Positions 17,968-25,182 of a stretch of DNA of 64,000 bases are shown here, in pieces (the first letter of the stretch is position 1; every line of letters starts with the position of its first letter). The DNA comes from Rhizobium aethiopicum. Lineage in GTDB: Bacteria; Pseudomonadota; Alphaproteobacteria; Rhizobiales; Rhizobiaceae. A model generated the notes under the pieces. The model saw only the letters and a program-made list of their open reading frames with translations. It did not search any database and was not told the origin of the DNA. The position numbers and the translations under genes were made by a program. Where the stretch lies: positions 86,237 through 150,236 of the forward strand of contig NZ_FMAJ01000013.1 in NCBI RefSeq assembly GCF_900094625.1, given 5' to 3'.

Positions 17968-19398
17968 TTACTTGCGGTAGCCGAGCTTCACGAGTTCAGC
18001 TTCGGCTGCGGTGGCGGCCTGGTCCAGCGCATCGTCCGGCTTGATCTCACCGACGATCGCTTTGTAGATGAACGGTGCGACTACCTGCAGAACTTGCGAG
18101 TGGAACGGGAACGGCGGAGCTCCGGCGAACAGCTTTCCGTCCTCACGCATCAGCGTGTAATAGCCGTTCATCTTCTTGTCCTGATCGACGATCTTGGGAT
18201 CGTCGTAGGTCGAGTTCATGACGATGCGGGAGCCGGCCAGCGCCCAGTCGGTCTGCACTGAAGCCTGACCGATATACTGCAGGAATAGCAGCGACGCGTC
18301 TTTGTTCTTGGACGAATGCGGGATGCCGAACGCGCCACCATCGTAATAGCCGATATATCCCTTGCCGGATTCGGCTGCTTCCATGACACCCGCCTCGACC
18401 GGAGGCAATGACACTCCCACCTTGCCGACGACCGTCGATTTGCTTTCGTCGGTAGCGATCCAGGCAGCGTTTTCACCGTAGACGAGACCCTGGGCTGCGC
18501 GGCCGGCGGCAAATGTCCCGGCAACCTCGTCCCAAGTGGACGACGTCGATTCCGGCGGCGCGTATTTCAGCAGGCCGACCCAGTAGTTGAGCGCCTTCTT
18601 CGCGGCGGCGGAGTTCATCTGGCCGCCGTTAGCCTCGGTGGCTGCGAAGGTCGTGCCATCGATGCCCCAGTTGTACACGCCAAAGGTCGGCGCGACCGAC
18701 TCGAAGAATTCGTAGAAGGCGGCGGGGTGGCTCGACGAGGCCTGTACGGTGGTTCCCCAGAGCTCCTTGTCTGCGCCGTATTCGGTGAAGAACTTGGCGA
18801 TCTGGGTATACTCGTCATGCGTCGTCGCGGGCTTCAGATCCGCACCGGTGGAATCCTTGTAGGCTTTCTGGATTGCCGGATCATCGAAAAGATCCTTGCG
18901 GTAGAGGTAAGGCTTGATGAATGCTTCCATGGGGACGCCCATGACATTGCCCGACTTCGGATCCTTGAAATAGTTCAAGAAAGTGGTGAAATTTTCCGGC
19001 TTGAAGTCCGGCGAAGCGATCTTCGCATTATCGGCGAGCGACTTGGTGATATCGACCAGGAAGTTGCGGGCCAGATACGTATATACGATGTCCTGCTCGA
19101 TATAGACGAAGTCATAGATGCCGGTATTGGCCTCCATGTCCTTGATCGCCTTGTCGTACATCTGGTCCCAGGATGTGGCCTCGAATTCGACCTTGATGCC
19201 GGTCTCCTCGGTGAACTTGGGACCGAGCACCTGCTCGACATATTTCGATGCTGGGGTCGATTCCGAGATGCCCCGGATGGTCGCGCCCTGATAGGGCTGG
19301 GCGGCAGTCTTCCACCAGGAATCCTGAGCAAGAGCTGTCGAGCTCCAAAGGCCAAGCGAAATGAAGCCGACGCCCACGGCTTTGACGAAACTGTTCAT
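17968..19398 (-). CDS. Polyol/sugar ABC transporter substrate-binding protein
   Basis: A 476-residue periplasmic binding protein with a Sec signal (MNSFVKAVGVGFISLGLW, cleavage after ALAQ). The mature protein starts with the group-1 pattern (GATIRGISESTPASKYVEQV, then FTEETGIKVEFE). It is the first gene of the leftward polyol operon. ATG 19398 has an excellent GGAGGAG and is preferred over in-frame codons up to 19467. By context it binds a pentitol or hexitol. Confidence 0.88.
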   Translation of the reverse strand: MNSFVKAVGVGFISLGLWSSTALAQDSWWKTAAQPYQGATIRGISESTPASKYVEQVLGPKFTEETGIKVEFEATSWDQMYDKAIKDMEANTGIYDFVYIEQDIVYTYLARNFLVDITKSLADNAKIASPDFKPENFTTFLNYFKDPKSGNVMGVPMEAFIKPYLYRKDLFDDPAIQKAYKDSTGADLKPATTHDEYTQIAKFFTEYGADKELWGTTVQASSSHPAAFYEFFESVAPTFGVYNWGIDGTTFAATEANGGQMNSAAAKKALNYWVGLLKYAPPESTSSTWDEVAGTFAAGRAAQGLVYGENAAWIATDESKSTVVGKVGVSLPPVEAGVMEAAESGKGYIGYYDGGAFGIPHSSKNKDASLLFLQYIGQASVQTDWALAGSRIVMNSTYDDPKIVDQDKKMNGYYTLMREDGKLFAGAPPFPFHSQVLQVVAPFIYKAIVGEIKPDDALDQAATAAEAELVKLGYRK

Positions 19399-19573
19399 TG
19401 TTCTCCTCCATTTGGATCGCAAAATCGGTCCGGTTGTGCGTTCTAAACTCTCCTCCGACACGCTCAACGGACCTCAATACTTGTAGAAAGAAGGGGTGGA
19501 CACAAGCGCGGCCGTTGCGCAATACTGATACTCTCATGCGCGAAATACCGAATATATTCGTGAATTTTTGTGT

Positions 19574-19610
19574 GCGTTGCACAATCGAATATTGATTGTC
19601 AGTGCAACCA
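19574..19610. promoter_or_regulatory. Candidate operator dyad between the polyol operon and araC-type regulator
   Basis: GTTGCAC (19576-19582) and GTGCAAC (19602-19608) are perfect complements, with ACAATC (19581-19586) facing GATTGT (19594-19599) inside. A related half-site GTTGCGCAATA lies near 19515. The dyad sits in the 245-bp divergent promoter region, where the AraC-type regulator would be expected to bind. Confidence 0.4.
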
Positions 19611-19642
19611 GCATGGCGGAGAAGCACTGGAGGATGTCCGCA

Positions 19643-20596
19643 ATGTCAGTTATTTCGCCGACGGTCGCGAGATTTGAATATGTCTTGACCGGCGCGGACG
19701 AGTCGTTTCTATGGCGCCGCGACGACTATCCGTGGGAACGCAACGTCTGGAATTTCCACCCGGAGGTGGAGATCCACTACATTCCCAACGCCAGCGGCGT
19801 CCTGCTTGCAGGCGATCATGTCGGCGCGTTCACGCCGGGCCATATTTCCGTCATCGGCAGCAACCTGCCGCACGACTGGGTGACGCCGCTCGGACCGAAT
19901 GAGCGCATTCCAGGACGTGACATCGTCATCCAGTTTCCGCCGGCCAAGCTGGAACAGGCTTCGGCCTTCCTGCCGGAACTGGCGGGGCTGCGTGACTTTC
20001 TCGCCCGCGCACAGCGGGGCCTCTCCTTCAAGGGCCGGGCGCGGGAACAGGCGGAGGCGCTGATACTCGACATGGAGTTCCAGACCGGCTCGGTGCGGCT
20101 TTCGACCTTCCTGTCATTGCTCTCGCTGCTGCGGGACACTGACGAGTTCGATACGCTGTCTTCAGAGGCTTATGTGCCGGACCTGAGCTATGGTTCGCTG
20201 GAAGCCCTGCAACAGGTCTTCGCGTATGTCTTTGCCAATCTGTCGGAGGACATCCGGTTGCCTGATATGGCTCGCATGGTTGGCATGAGTGACAGCGCTT
20301 TCTCGCGATTCTTCAAGAAAAACAGCGGCCACACCTTCACCGACCATGTCAACAAGCTTCGTATCTGGAAGGCGGGTCAGCTATTGACCGATACCTCTCT
20401 GCCAATAACGGACATCTGCTTCGAGGTGGGCTATCGCAATCTGTCAAACTTCAACCGCGTGTTTCTACGTCACCACAACTTAACACCGACGAAATACCGG
20501 AAACTGTCCACCAACCGAAGAACGGTTCCGTTACCTCAGATAGCGACAGATCATATGCCTGTGCAGTCAGTCCAGCGATCAATCGATGCTACTTAG
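19643..20596 (+). CDS. AraC-family transcriptional regulator of the polyol operon
   Basis: A 317-residue regulator. The N-terminal cupin-like effector domain contains FHPEVEIHYIPNASGVLLAG and HISVIGSNLPHDW. The C-terminal double helix-turn-helix (about 205-300) has MARMVGMSDSAFSRFFKK and DICFEVGYRNLSNFNRVF. ATG 19643 is chosen since GGAGG lies nine bases upstream; ATG 19634 abuts that site and cannot use it. It is divergent from the nine-gene polyol operon and most likely activates it in the presence of substrate. Confidence 0.87.
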   Translation: MSVISPTVARFEYVLTGADESFLWRRDDYPWERNVWNFHPEVEIHYIPNASGVLLAGDHVGAFTPGHISVIGSNLPHDWVTPLGPNERIPGRDIVIQFPPAKLEQASAFLPELAGLRDFLARAQRGLSFKGRAREQAEALILDMEFQTGSVRLSTFLSLLSLLRDTDEFDTLSSEAYVPDLSYGSLEALQQVFAYVFANLSEDIRLPDMARMVGMSDSAFSRFFKKNSGHTFTDHVNKLRIWKAGQLLTDTSLPITDICFEVGYRNLSNFNRVFLRHHNLTPTKYRKLSTNRRTVPLPQIATDHMPVQSVQRSIDAT

Positions 20597-20649
20597 AGGA
20601 GGGAAGATGTATTCTCTCCTTGCGACTTCATTATGCCCTTACTCCTTTC

Positions 20650-20691
20650 AGACGCGACGGAGGAAGTTATTGCTTCCTCTCGTGTTCGTCT
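20650..20691. terminator. Hairpin between convergent genes
   Basis: GAGGAAG (20660-20666) pairs with CTTCCTC (20673-20679) around TTATTG, and AGACG (20650-20654) with CGTCT (20687-20691) outside. There is no long U-tract. It lies between the rightward AraC gene and the leftward alcohol dehydrogenase gene, so it may end either transcript. Confidence 0.4.
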
Positions 20692-20714
20692 CAGCAGGAA
20701 GGGGAAAACGCTCC

Positions 20715-21758
20715 CTATGAAAAGCGCGTAATCACGCTGATCCCTGTCGCCTCCGCCTTGTCGAGCGCCATCAGCGCCGGCACGGCCTCCTCGAGGCTGA
20801 CGCGCCGCCCGATCAGTTTCTGCGGCGCGATCTTGCCGGCCGCCAGCATCGACAGCATGGCGTCGTAGCGCCAGGCCTGCATGCCGTGGCTGCCGTAGAT
20901 TTCGAGCTCGTGGCTGATCACCTCAGCCATCGGAATCTGCGGTCTGGCGTATTCGCCGAGCATCAGCCCCACCTGCACATGCCGGCCGCGCCGGCGCAGG
21001 TTCTTGATCGAGTTGAAGCAGGTGGCGGGATGGCCGAGCGCGTCGATCGAGACATGCGCGCCGCCCTTGGTGATCTCGCGCACTGCCTCGGCCACGTCGG
21101 CGACACCAGATGCATTGACCGTCGCCACCGCTCCGCATTCGCGCGCGAAGGCGAGTTTCTCCTCCGATATGTCGATGCCGATCGGATTGGCGCCGAGCGC
21201 GGTGGCGATCATGATGGCCGACAGGCCGACGCCGCCGCAGCCATGCACGGCGATCCATTCGCCGGGACGGGTGCGCGCCTGGTCGGCAACGGCGCGAAAC
21301 GAGGTGGCGAAGCGGCAGCCGAGGCTTGCCGCCGTCGCATCGTCGATCGTGTCCGGCAGGTGCACCAGATTGGTGTCGGCATAGTCGATCGCCACATATT
21401 CGGCGAAGGAACCCCAATGGGTGAAGCCCGGCTGGAACTGGTTCGGGCAGACCTGCTGGTTGCCGGAATGGCACTCGGCGCAATGGCCGCAGCCGGAAAC
21501 GAAGGGCACGGTTACCCGGTCGCCCACCTTGAAGCGCATCACGCCGCGGCCGGTGGCGACGATCTTTCCGGCAAGTTCGTGACCCGGCACATGCGGCAGG
21601 CGGATATCGGGATCGTGCCCCATCCAGCCGTGCCAGTCGCTGCGGCAGAGCCCGCTGGCGCCGACTGCGATGACGACACCGTCCTCGGAAGGCGTCGGAT
21701 CGGGCAGGGTGCGGATGTCGGGCGCCTGCTCGAAGGCTTCGTAGAACATGGCTTTCAT
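20715..21758 (-). CDS. Zinc-dependent alcohol dehydrogenase
   Basis: A 347-residue medium-chain dehydrogenase with all zinc ligands. Catalytic: GLCRSDWHGW (Cys), PGHELAG (His-Glu) and the Cys in SLGCRFATS. Structural: the four cysteines of SGCGHCAECHSGNQQVC. The NAD site is VHGCGGVGLSA. ATG 21758 follows GGGAGAACG. The substrate is not evident; it stands alone, divergent from the aminotransferase gene. Confidence 0.86.
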   Translation of the reverse strand: MKAMFYEAFEQAPDIRTLPDPTPSEDGVVIAVGASGLCRSDWHGWMGHDPDIRLPHVPGHELAGKIVATGRGVMRFKVGDRVTVPFVSGCGHCAECHSGNQQVCPNQFQPGFTHWGSFAEYVAIDYADTNLVHLPDTIDDATAASLGCRFATSFRAVADQARTRPGEWIAVHGCGGVGLSAIMIATALGANPIGIDISEEKLAFARECGAVATVNASGVADVAEAVREITKGGAHVSIDALGHPATCFNSIKNLRRRGRHVQVGLMLGEYARPQIPMAEVISHELEIYGSHGMQAWRYDAMLSMLAAGKIAPQKLIGRRVSLEEAVPALMALDKAEATGISVITRFS

Positions 21759-22000
21759 TGGCGTTCTCCCTTATTCGCGCTTGCGTTCATGATCGCATGC
21801 GGCGGGCCGCCGTTCCAACAATCATTCCATCATTTTTGCTGATACACCCATCGCCGGCGTCGCCGGTATCGCGCACGAATATTGCGGCCTTTCGCCGTCC
21901 TCCGGCATTTTCTTGCTTCCGCCTTTGCCGCCCGGATTTCTCCTTGACCCGGCCTGTCGCCGCGGCTTTTGCTTTCCCGCGACTGGATAGGGAGGGTAGC

Positions 22001-22888
22001 ATGGCCGTCGACACATCACCGCGTTCAACCACCTGGACTCACGTCGAGGGGGAATGGCTTCCCGGCAATCCGCCGCTGATCGGGCCGACCTCGCATGCCA
22101 TGTGGCTCGGCTCCACCGTCTTCGACGGCGCCCGCTGGTTCGACGGCATCGCCCCGGATCTCGACCTGCACTGCCAGCGCGTCAACCGCTCAGCGCTCGC
22201 CATGGGCCTGAAGCCGGTGAAGTCGGCCGAGGAGATCGCCGCACTCGCCTGGGAAGGCATTGCCAAATTCGGTGGCGCGACGGCGATCTACATCAAGCCG
22301 ATGTATTGGGGCGAGCATGGTGCACCGGGCAGCATCGTCTCGGTCGATGCCGAATCGACTCGCTTCGCGCTCTGCCTGTTCGAGGCGCCGATGGGCGGCC
22401 ATGGCGGCACCAGTCTCACCGTCTCGCCCTACCGGCGTCCTTCGCCGGAAACGGCGATGACCGAGGCCAAGACCGGCTCGCTCTATCCGAACAGCGGCCG
22501 CATGATCGCCGAGGCCCGCAGCCGCGGCTTCGACAATGCGCTGGTGCGCGACCTGAATGGCAATGTCGTCGAAACCGCATCGTCGAACGTCTTCCTGGTG
22601 CGCGACGGCGTGGTGATGACGCCGGCCGCCAACCGCACCTTTCTCGCCGGCATCACCCGCGCCCGCGTCATCGACCTGTTGCGCAAGGCCGGCTTCGACG
22701 TCGTCGAAGCAACGCTCTCCGTCGAGGATTTCCTGCAAGCCGACGAGATCTTCACGTCAGGCAACTACTCCAAGGTCGTCGGCGTCACCCGCCTCGACGA
22801 CCGCGATCTCCAGGAGGGCCCCGTCACCCGCAAGGCGCTGGAGCTCTACATGAACTGGGCCCACGGCAAAAGCGAGAGCGAGGAGTGA
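22001..22888 (+). CDS. Class IV aminotransferase (branched-chain aminotransferase-like)
   Basis: A 295-residue fold-type IV PLP enzyme. The catalytic lysine is in MTEAKTGSLYPNSGRMIAEA, the PLP phosphate region in VVETASSNVFLV, and the C-terminal pattern is EIFTSGNYSKVVGVTRLDDR. ATG 22001 has AGGGAGGG upstream; the frame runs back to 21758 but without a ribosome site. It probably moves amino groups between branched-chain 2-oxo acids and glutamate, though D-amino-acid or aminodeoxychorismate-type activity is not excluded by motifs. Confidence 0.82.
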   Translation: MAVDTSPRSTTWTHVEGEWLPGNPPLIGPTSHAMWLGSTVFDGARWFDGIAPDLDLHCQRVNRSALAMGLKPVKSAEEIAALAWEGIAKFGGATAIYIKPMYWGEHGAPGSIVSVDAESTRFALCLFEAPMGGHGGTSLTVSPYRRPSPETAMTEAKTGSLYPNSGRMIAEARSRGFDNALVRDLNGNVVETASSNVFLVRDGVVMTPAANRTFLAGITRARVIDLLRKAGFDVVEATLSVEDFLQADEIFTSGNYSKVVGVTRLDDRDLQEGPVTRKALELYMNWAHGKSESEE

Positions 22889-22910
22889 GGAGCGGTTCGG
22901 CGCAGCCGAA

Positions 22911-22935
22911 GCAATCGATCCAGTGAATCGATTGC
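22911..22935 (+). terminator. Perfect inverted repeat after the aminotransferase gene
   Basis: GCAATCGAT (22911-22919) and ATCGATTGC (22927-22935) form a 9-bp stem with a 7-nt loop, 22 bp after the stop. No U-tract follows, so termination is only suspected. Confidence 0.4.
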
Positions 22936-23103
22936 AGCTGCGAACGCCCGGAACGCAAGCGCAGGGCAGGGCGGTCCGAGCTAGCAAGATGCAAGTCTGC
23001 GCCTCATCCGCCTGCCAACACCTTGGCGTCGAGCCACAGGCATCAACTCGGCCTGCGGGCCGAGCTTCGCAGATCGCGACCGGCCATTCTCGAAAATACC
23101 ATC

Positions 23104-23379
23104 TCAGGCCAGATCATCGGCGGCAATGTGCTGGACTTCGATAATGCGCTGCAAAGGAATTTGCGCGATCTGGTTTGCTTCCTCGACACGCTCAGCAGAG
23201 GGCGCATCGAAGAGGCAGAAAGATTTCTCTTCCGATGGCACGAAGGTCGAGCGCAGATACCGAACTGGTTTGCCTTGTGCAGTCATTTCAGCAGTGACGA
23301 CCTTTGCGCGTGCCGCGGCGGCTGAAAGCTGCTGCGGAGTGATGCCGGGCAAGTGTCTTTCGACCATATACTGTGGCAT
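23104..23379 (-). CDS. DUF4242-type small protein
   Basis: A 91-residue protein, MPQYMVERHLPGITPQQLSA at the start, with VRYLRSTFVPSEEKSFCLFD and a C-terminal IIEVQHIAADDLA. This is the pattern of DUF4242 proteins (ferredoxin-like fold, some reported as nickel-binding). GGAAGGAACC precedes ATG 23379. It is divergent from the cyclase-TPR gene, about 85 bp away. Its function is unknown. Confidence 0.78.
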   Translation of the reverse strand: MPQYMVERHLPGITPQQLSAAAARAKVVTAEMTAQGKPVRYLRSTFVPSEEKSFCLFDAPSAERVEEANQIAQIPLQRIIEVQHIAADDLA

Positions 23380-23465
23380 GATGGGTTCCTTCCGGCGTAT
23401 GGAATGAAGTTCAACCTCGATGCGCTCACTTTGAAAGATGATAGCGCCGATTGGCAGTGAACGAA

Positions 23466-24908
23466 ATGAGTATCTACTTCGCCGCTATTTTCACCGATCT
23501 CGTCCGCCACTCCGCGGTATGGAATAATGTCTCACGGGATGCGGCGGCGGGAATCGTCACGGAATATCGCTACCTGTCGCAGTCCCTTGCAAGCCACTAC
23601 GGCAGGCGGCATGAAAACTTCACTGGGGATGGTCACCTTTTTCTTTTCGAATCCGCGGACGTCGCGGTTCATTTCTCGCTGAAGCTTATTGCGTATTGGA
23701 AACAACGCCGCCGTTCTCTGGCCGCATCTCAGTACGGGCATGATCTTCCGATCCGGGTGGGCTGTCACTTCGGCGAATGCTATCGGATCGCAGACGACGA
23801 CGCATGGATTGGCCGGGCCATCAATATCGCAAAGCGAATAGAAGCGAGTGCCTACCCGGACTCGTTATTTATCTCACAGACCATTCTCGAGCTTATCGAC
23901 TTGCCCGTCTATAATTTCGAGGCCGTCGGAAATTTCGAACTCAAAGGCGACTTTCTGCCTTGTCGCCAGCTCTACAGGATGGTGTCCGTCGACCAGACCG
24001 CACTTGCCGCAAGGCCGGAAGACAAGATGACCGCGGAGGACTGGTTCCTGAGAGGGGCCGGGCTCGGATCGGGAACTGCTGGTGCGGTGGACGACGAACT
24101 GTTTTGCTATCGCCGGGCACTCGAACTACGTGCCACGTATCCGGAGGCCCACAACAATCTCGGAATTCTTCTGAAAAGGCTCGGTGACGCCGTCGAAGCC
24201 GCCGAGCATTATCGCGAGGCGCTCCGCCTTTGGCCGAATTATCCCGAAGGCCATTATAATTATGCGATCCTCCTGCAGGAAATGGGCGATATCGACTGTG
24301 CGGATACGCATTATCGCGACGCCATTCGCCTTCGTCCCGACTTTGTGGATGCTCGTCTGCGATATGCGGGCCTTCTCGAGGGGAATGACGATCCGGTTCA
24401 GACCGACCGGCAATACCGCGAGGTCCTTCGGCTCCGACCTGGCTTCGCCGAGGCCAATAACAACTACGGCGTCTTCTTGGAGCGGATGGGAGATACGGCA
24501 GGCGCTGAAGCCCATTATCTCCGAGCGCTGGAGCACCAACCCGATTACGCTGAGGCGCATTACAACTATGCCATGTTGCTCGAACAGGGCGACCAGCGCA
24601 GGGCGGAGGAAGAGTACCGCGCCGCCATTCGGGCGAGGCCGAACTATGTCGAGGCCCATAACAATCTCGCCGCCCTGCTTCACGAGAACGGGGATTTGCC
24701 CGCGGCAGAGCGCCACTACCTCGCCGCCCTACGCTTGAAACCGGACGACCCAGGTGCGAACTACAATCTGGCTCTGCTCGCTCAAGCCAAGGGCGACGCG
24801 GAAACGGCCAGTCGCCATTTCCGGCTTGCGGAAGAGTTGCGGGGCGGCGCCGAATGCAGATCGCCCGCAAATGTGCAGCGCCCGCAACCGAACCGCTCGC
24901 CGACATGA
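23466..24908 (+). CDS. Soluble class III nucleotide cyclase with C-terminal TPR repeats
   Basis: About 480 residues, no signal and no membrane helix. The N-terminal CHD-type cyclase domain (about 3-165) has metal aspartates D11 (IFTDLV) and D55 (NFTGDGHLF) and the transition-state pair N120/R124 (INIAKRIEA), so catalysis should be intact. After a linker come about six or seven tetratricopeptide repeats (about 205-445; repeated EAHNNLGILL, EGHYNYAILL, EANNNYGVFL, EAHNNLAALL), a protein-binding platform. The start is uncertain: TTG 23451, GTG 23457 and ATG 23466 share the frame and none has a strong ribosome site. cAMP is the likely product. Confidence 0.82.
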   Translation: MSIYFAAIFTDLVRHSAVWNNVSRDAAAGIVTEYRYLSQSLASHYGRRHENFTGDGHLFLFESADVAVHFSLKLIAYWKQRRRSLAASQYGHDLPIRVGCHFGECYRIADDDAWIGRAINIAKRIEASAYPDSLFISQTILELIDLPVYNFEAVGNFELKGDFLPCRQLYRMVSVDQTALAARPEDKMTAEDWFLRGAGLGSGTAGAVDDELFCYRRALELRATYPEAHNNLGILLKRLGDAVEAAEHYREALRLWPNYPEGHYNYAILLQEMGDIDCADTHYRDAIRLRPDFVDARLRYAGLLEGNDDPVQTDRQYREVLRLRPGFAEANNNYGVFLERMGDTAGAEAHYLRALEHQPDYAEAHYNYAMLLEQGDQRRAEEEYRAAIRARPNYVEAHNNLAALLHENGDLPAAERHYLAALRLKPDDPGANYNLALLAQAKGDAETASRHFRLAEELRGGAECRSPANVQRPQPNRSPT

Positions 24909-24992
24909 TCCAGCGCGACGAATACAGCAATGTCATCGGAGCCAAGAGCGTTTGCCGCAGGGCCGCGCAGGTAGGCCGAACCTAACTCGCCG

Positions 24993-25021
24993 TTGACCTG
25001 ATCGCAGCCTCGTGCTCTAGC
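24993..25021 (+). promoter_or_regulatory. Predicted promoter of the Met leader / metRS transcript
   Basis: TTGACC (24993-24998) is a good -35 box. Seventeen bases later TCTAGC (25016-25021) is a weak -10 box. The transcript start would then fall at about 25028-25029, on the leader AUG itself, making the mRNA leaderless. No start site is measured here. Confidence 0.5.
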
Positions 25022-25028
25022 TTAGCCT

Positions 25029-25076
25029 ATGAGCAACGCGATCCACATCCTCAAGAGCATGATGCGCCCCTGCTGA
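25029..25076 (+). CDS. Attenuator leader peptide with tandem methionine codons
   Basis: A 15-codon frame, MSNAIHILKSMMRPC then TGA. Two adjacent Met codons (25059-25064) lie just before the first attenuator strand, where a stalled ribosome would mask it. The layout parallels the rhizobial trpL peptide (three Trp codons near the end of a ~14-residue leaderless frame). There is no Shine-Dalgarno; the predicted transcript start is at the AUG. It is followed by competing hairpins and a terminator before the MetRS gene. Role and expression are inferred from sequence only. Confidence 0.6.
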   Translation: MSNAIHILKSMMRPC

Positions 25077-25140
25077 CGGGGGATGGATGACTTACGCTTT
25101 TGCTTGAGGAAACAGCCCCCGCCAACCTGGCGGGTTTTTT
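25067..25140 (+). terminator. Transcription attenuator (alternative hairpins and terminator) before the MetRS gene
   Basis: Four strands can be traced: 1, CCCC (25067-25070), overlapping the end of the leader frame; 2, CGGGGG (25077-25082); 3, CCCCCG (25116-25121), continuing into CCCGCCA (25118-25124); 4, TGGCGGG (25128-25134), followed by six T (25135-25140). Strands 3:4 form a 7-bp terminator stem with a 3-nt loop. Strands 2:3 form a perfect 6-bp antiterminator, and 1:2 can release strand 3. A ribosome waiting at the Met codons would block strand 1 and favour read-through. Confidence 0.75.
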
Positions 25141-25182
25141 GTCTCCGGCGGCCCGCCTGAATTTCCAGGAAAGGACCCTGCG

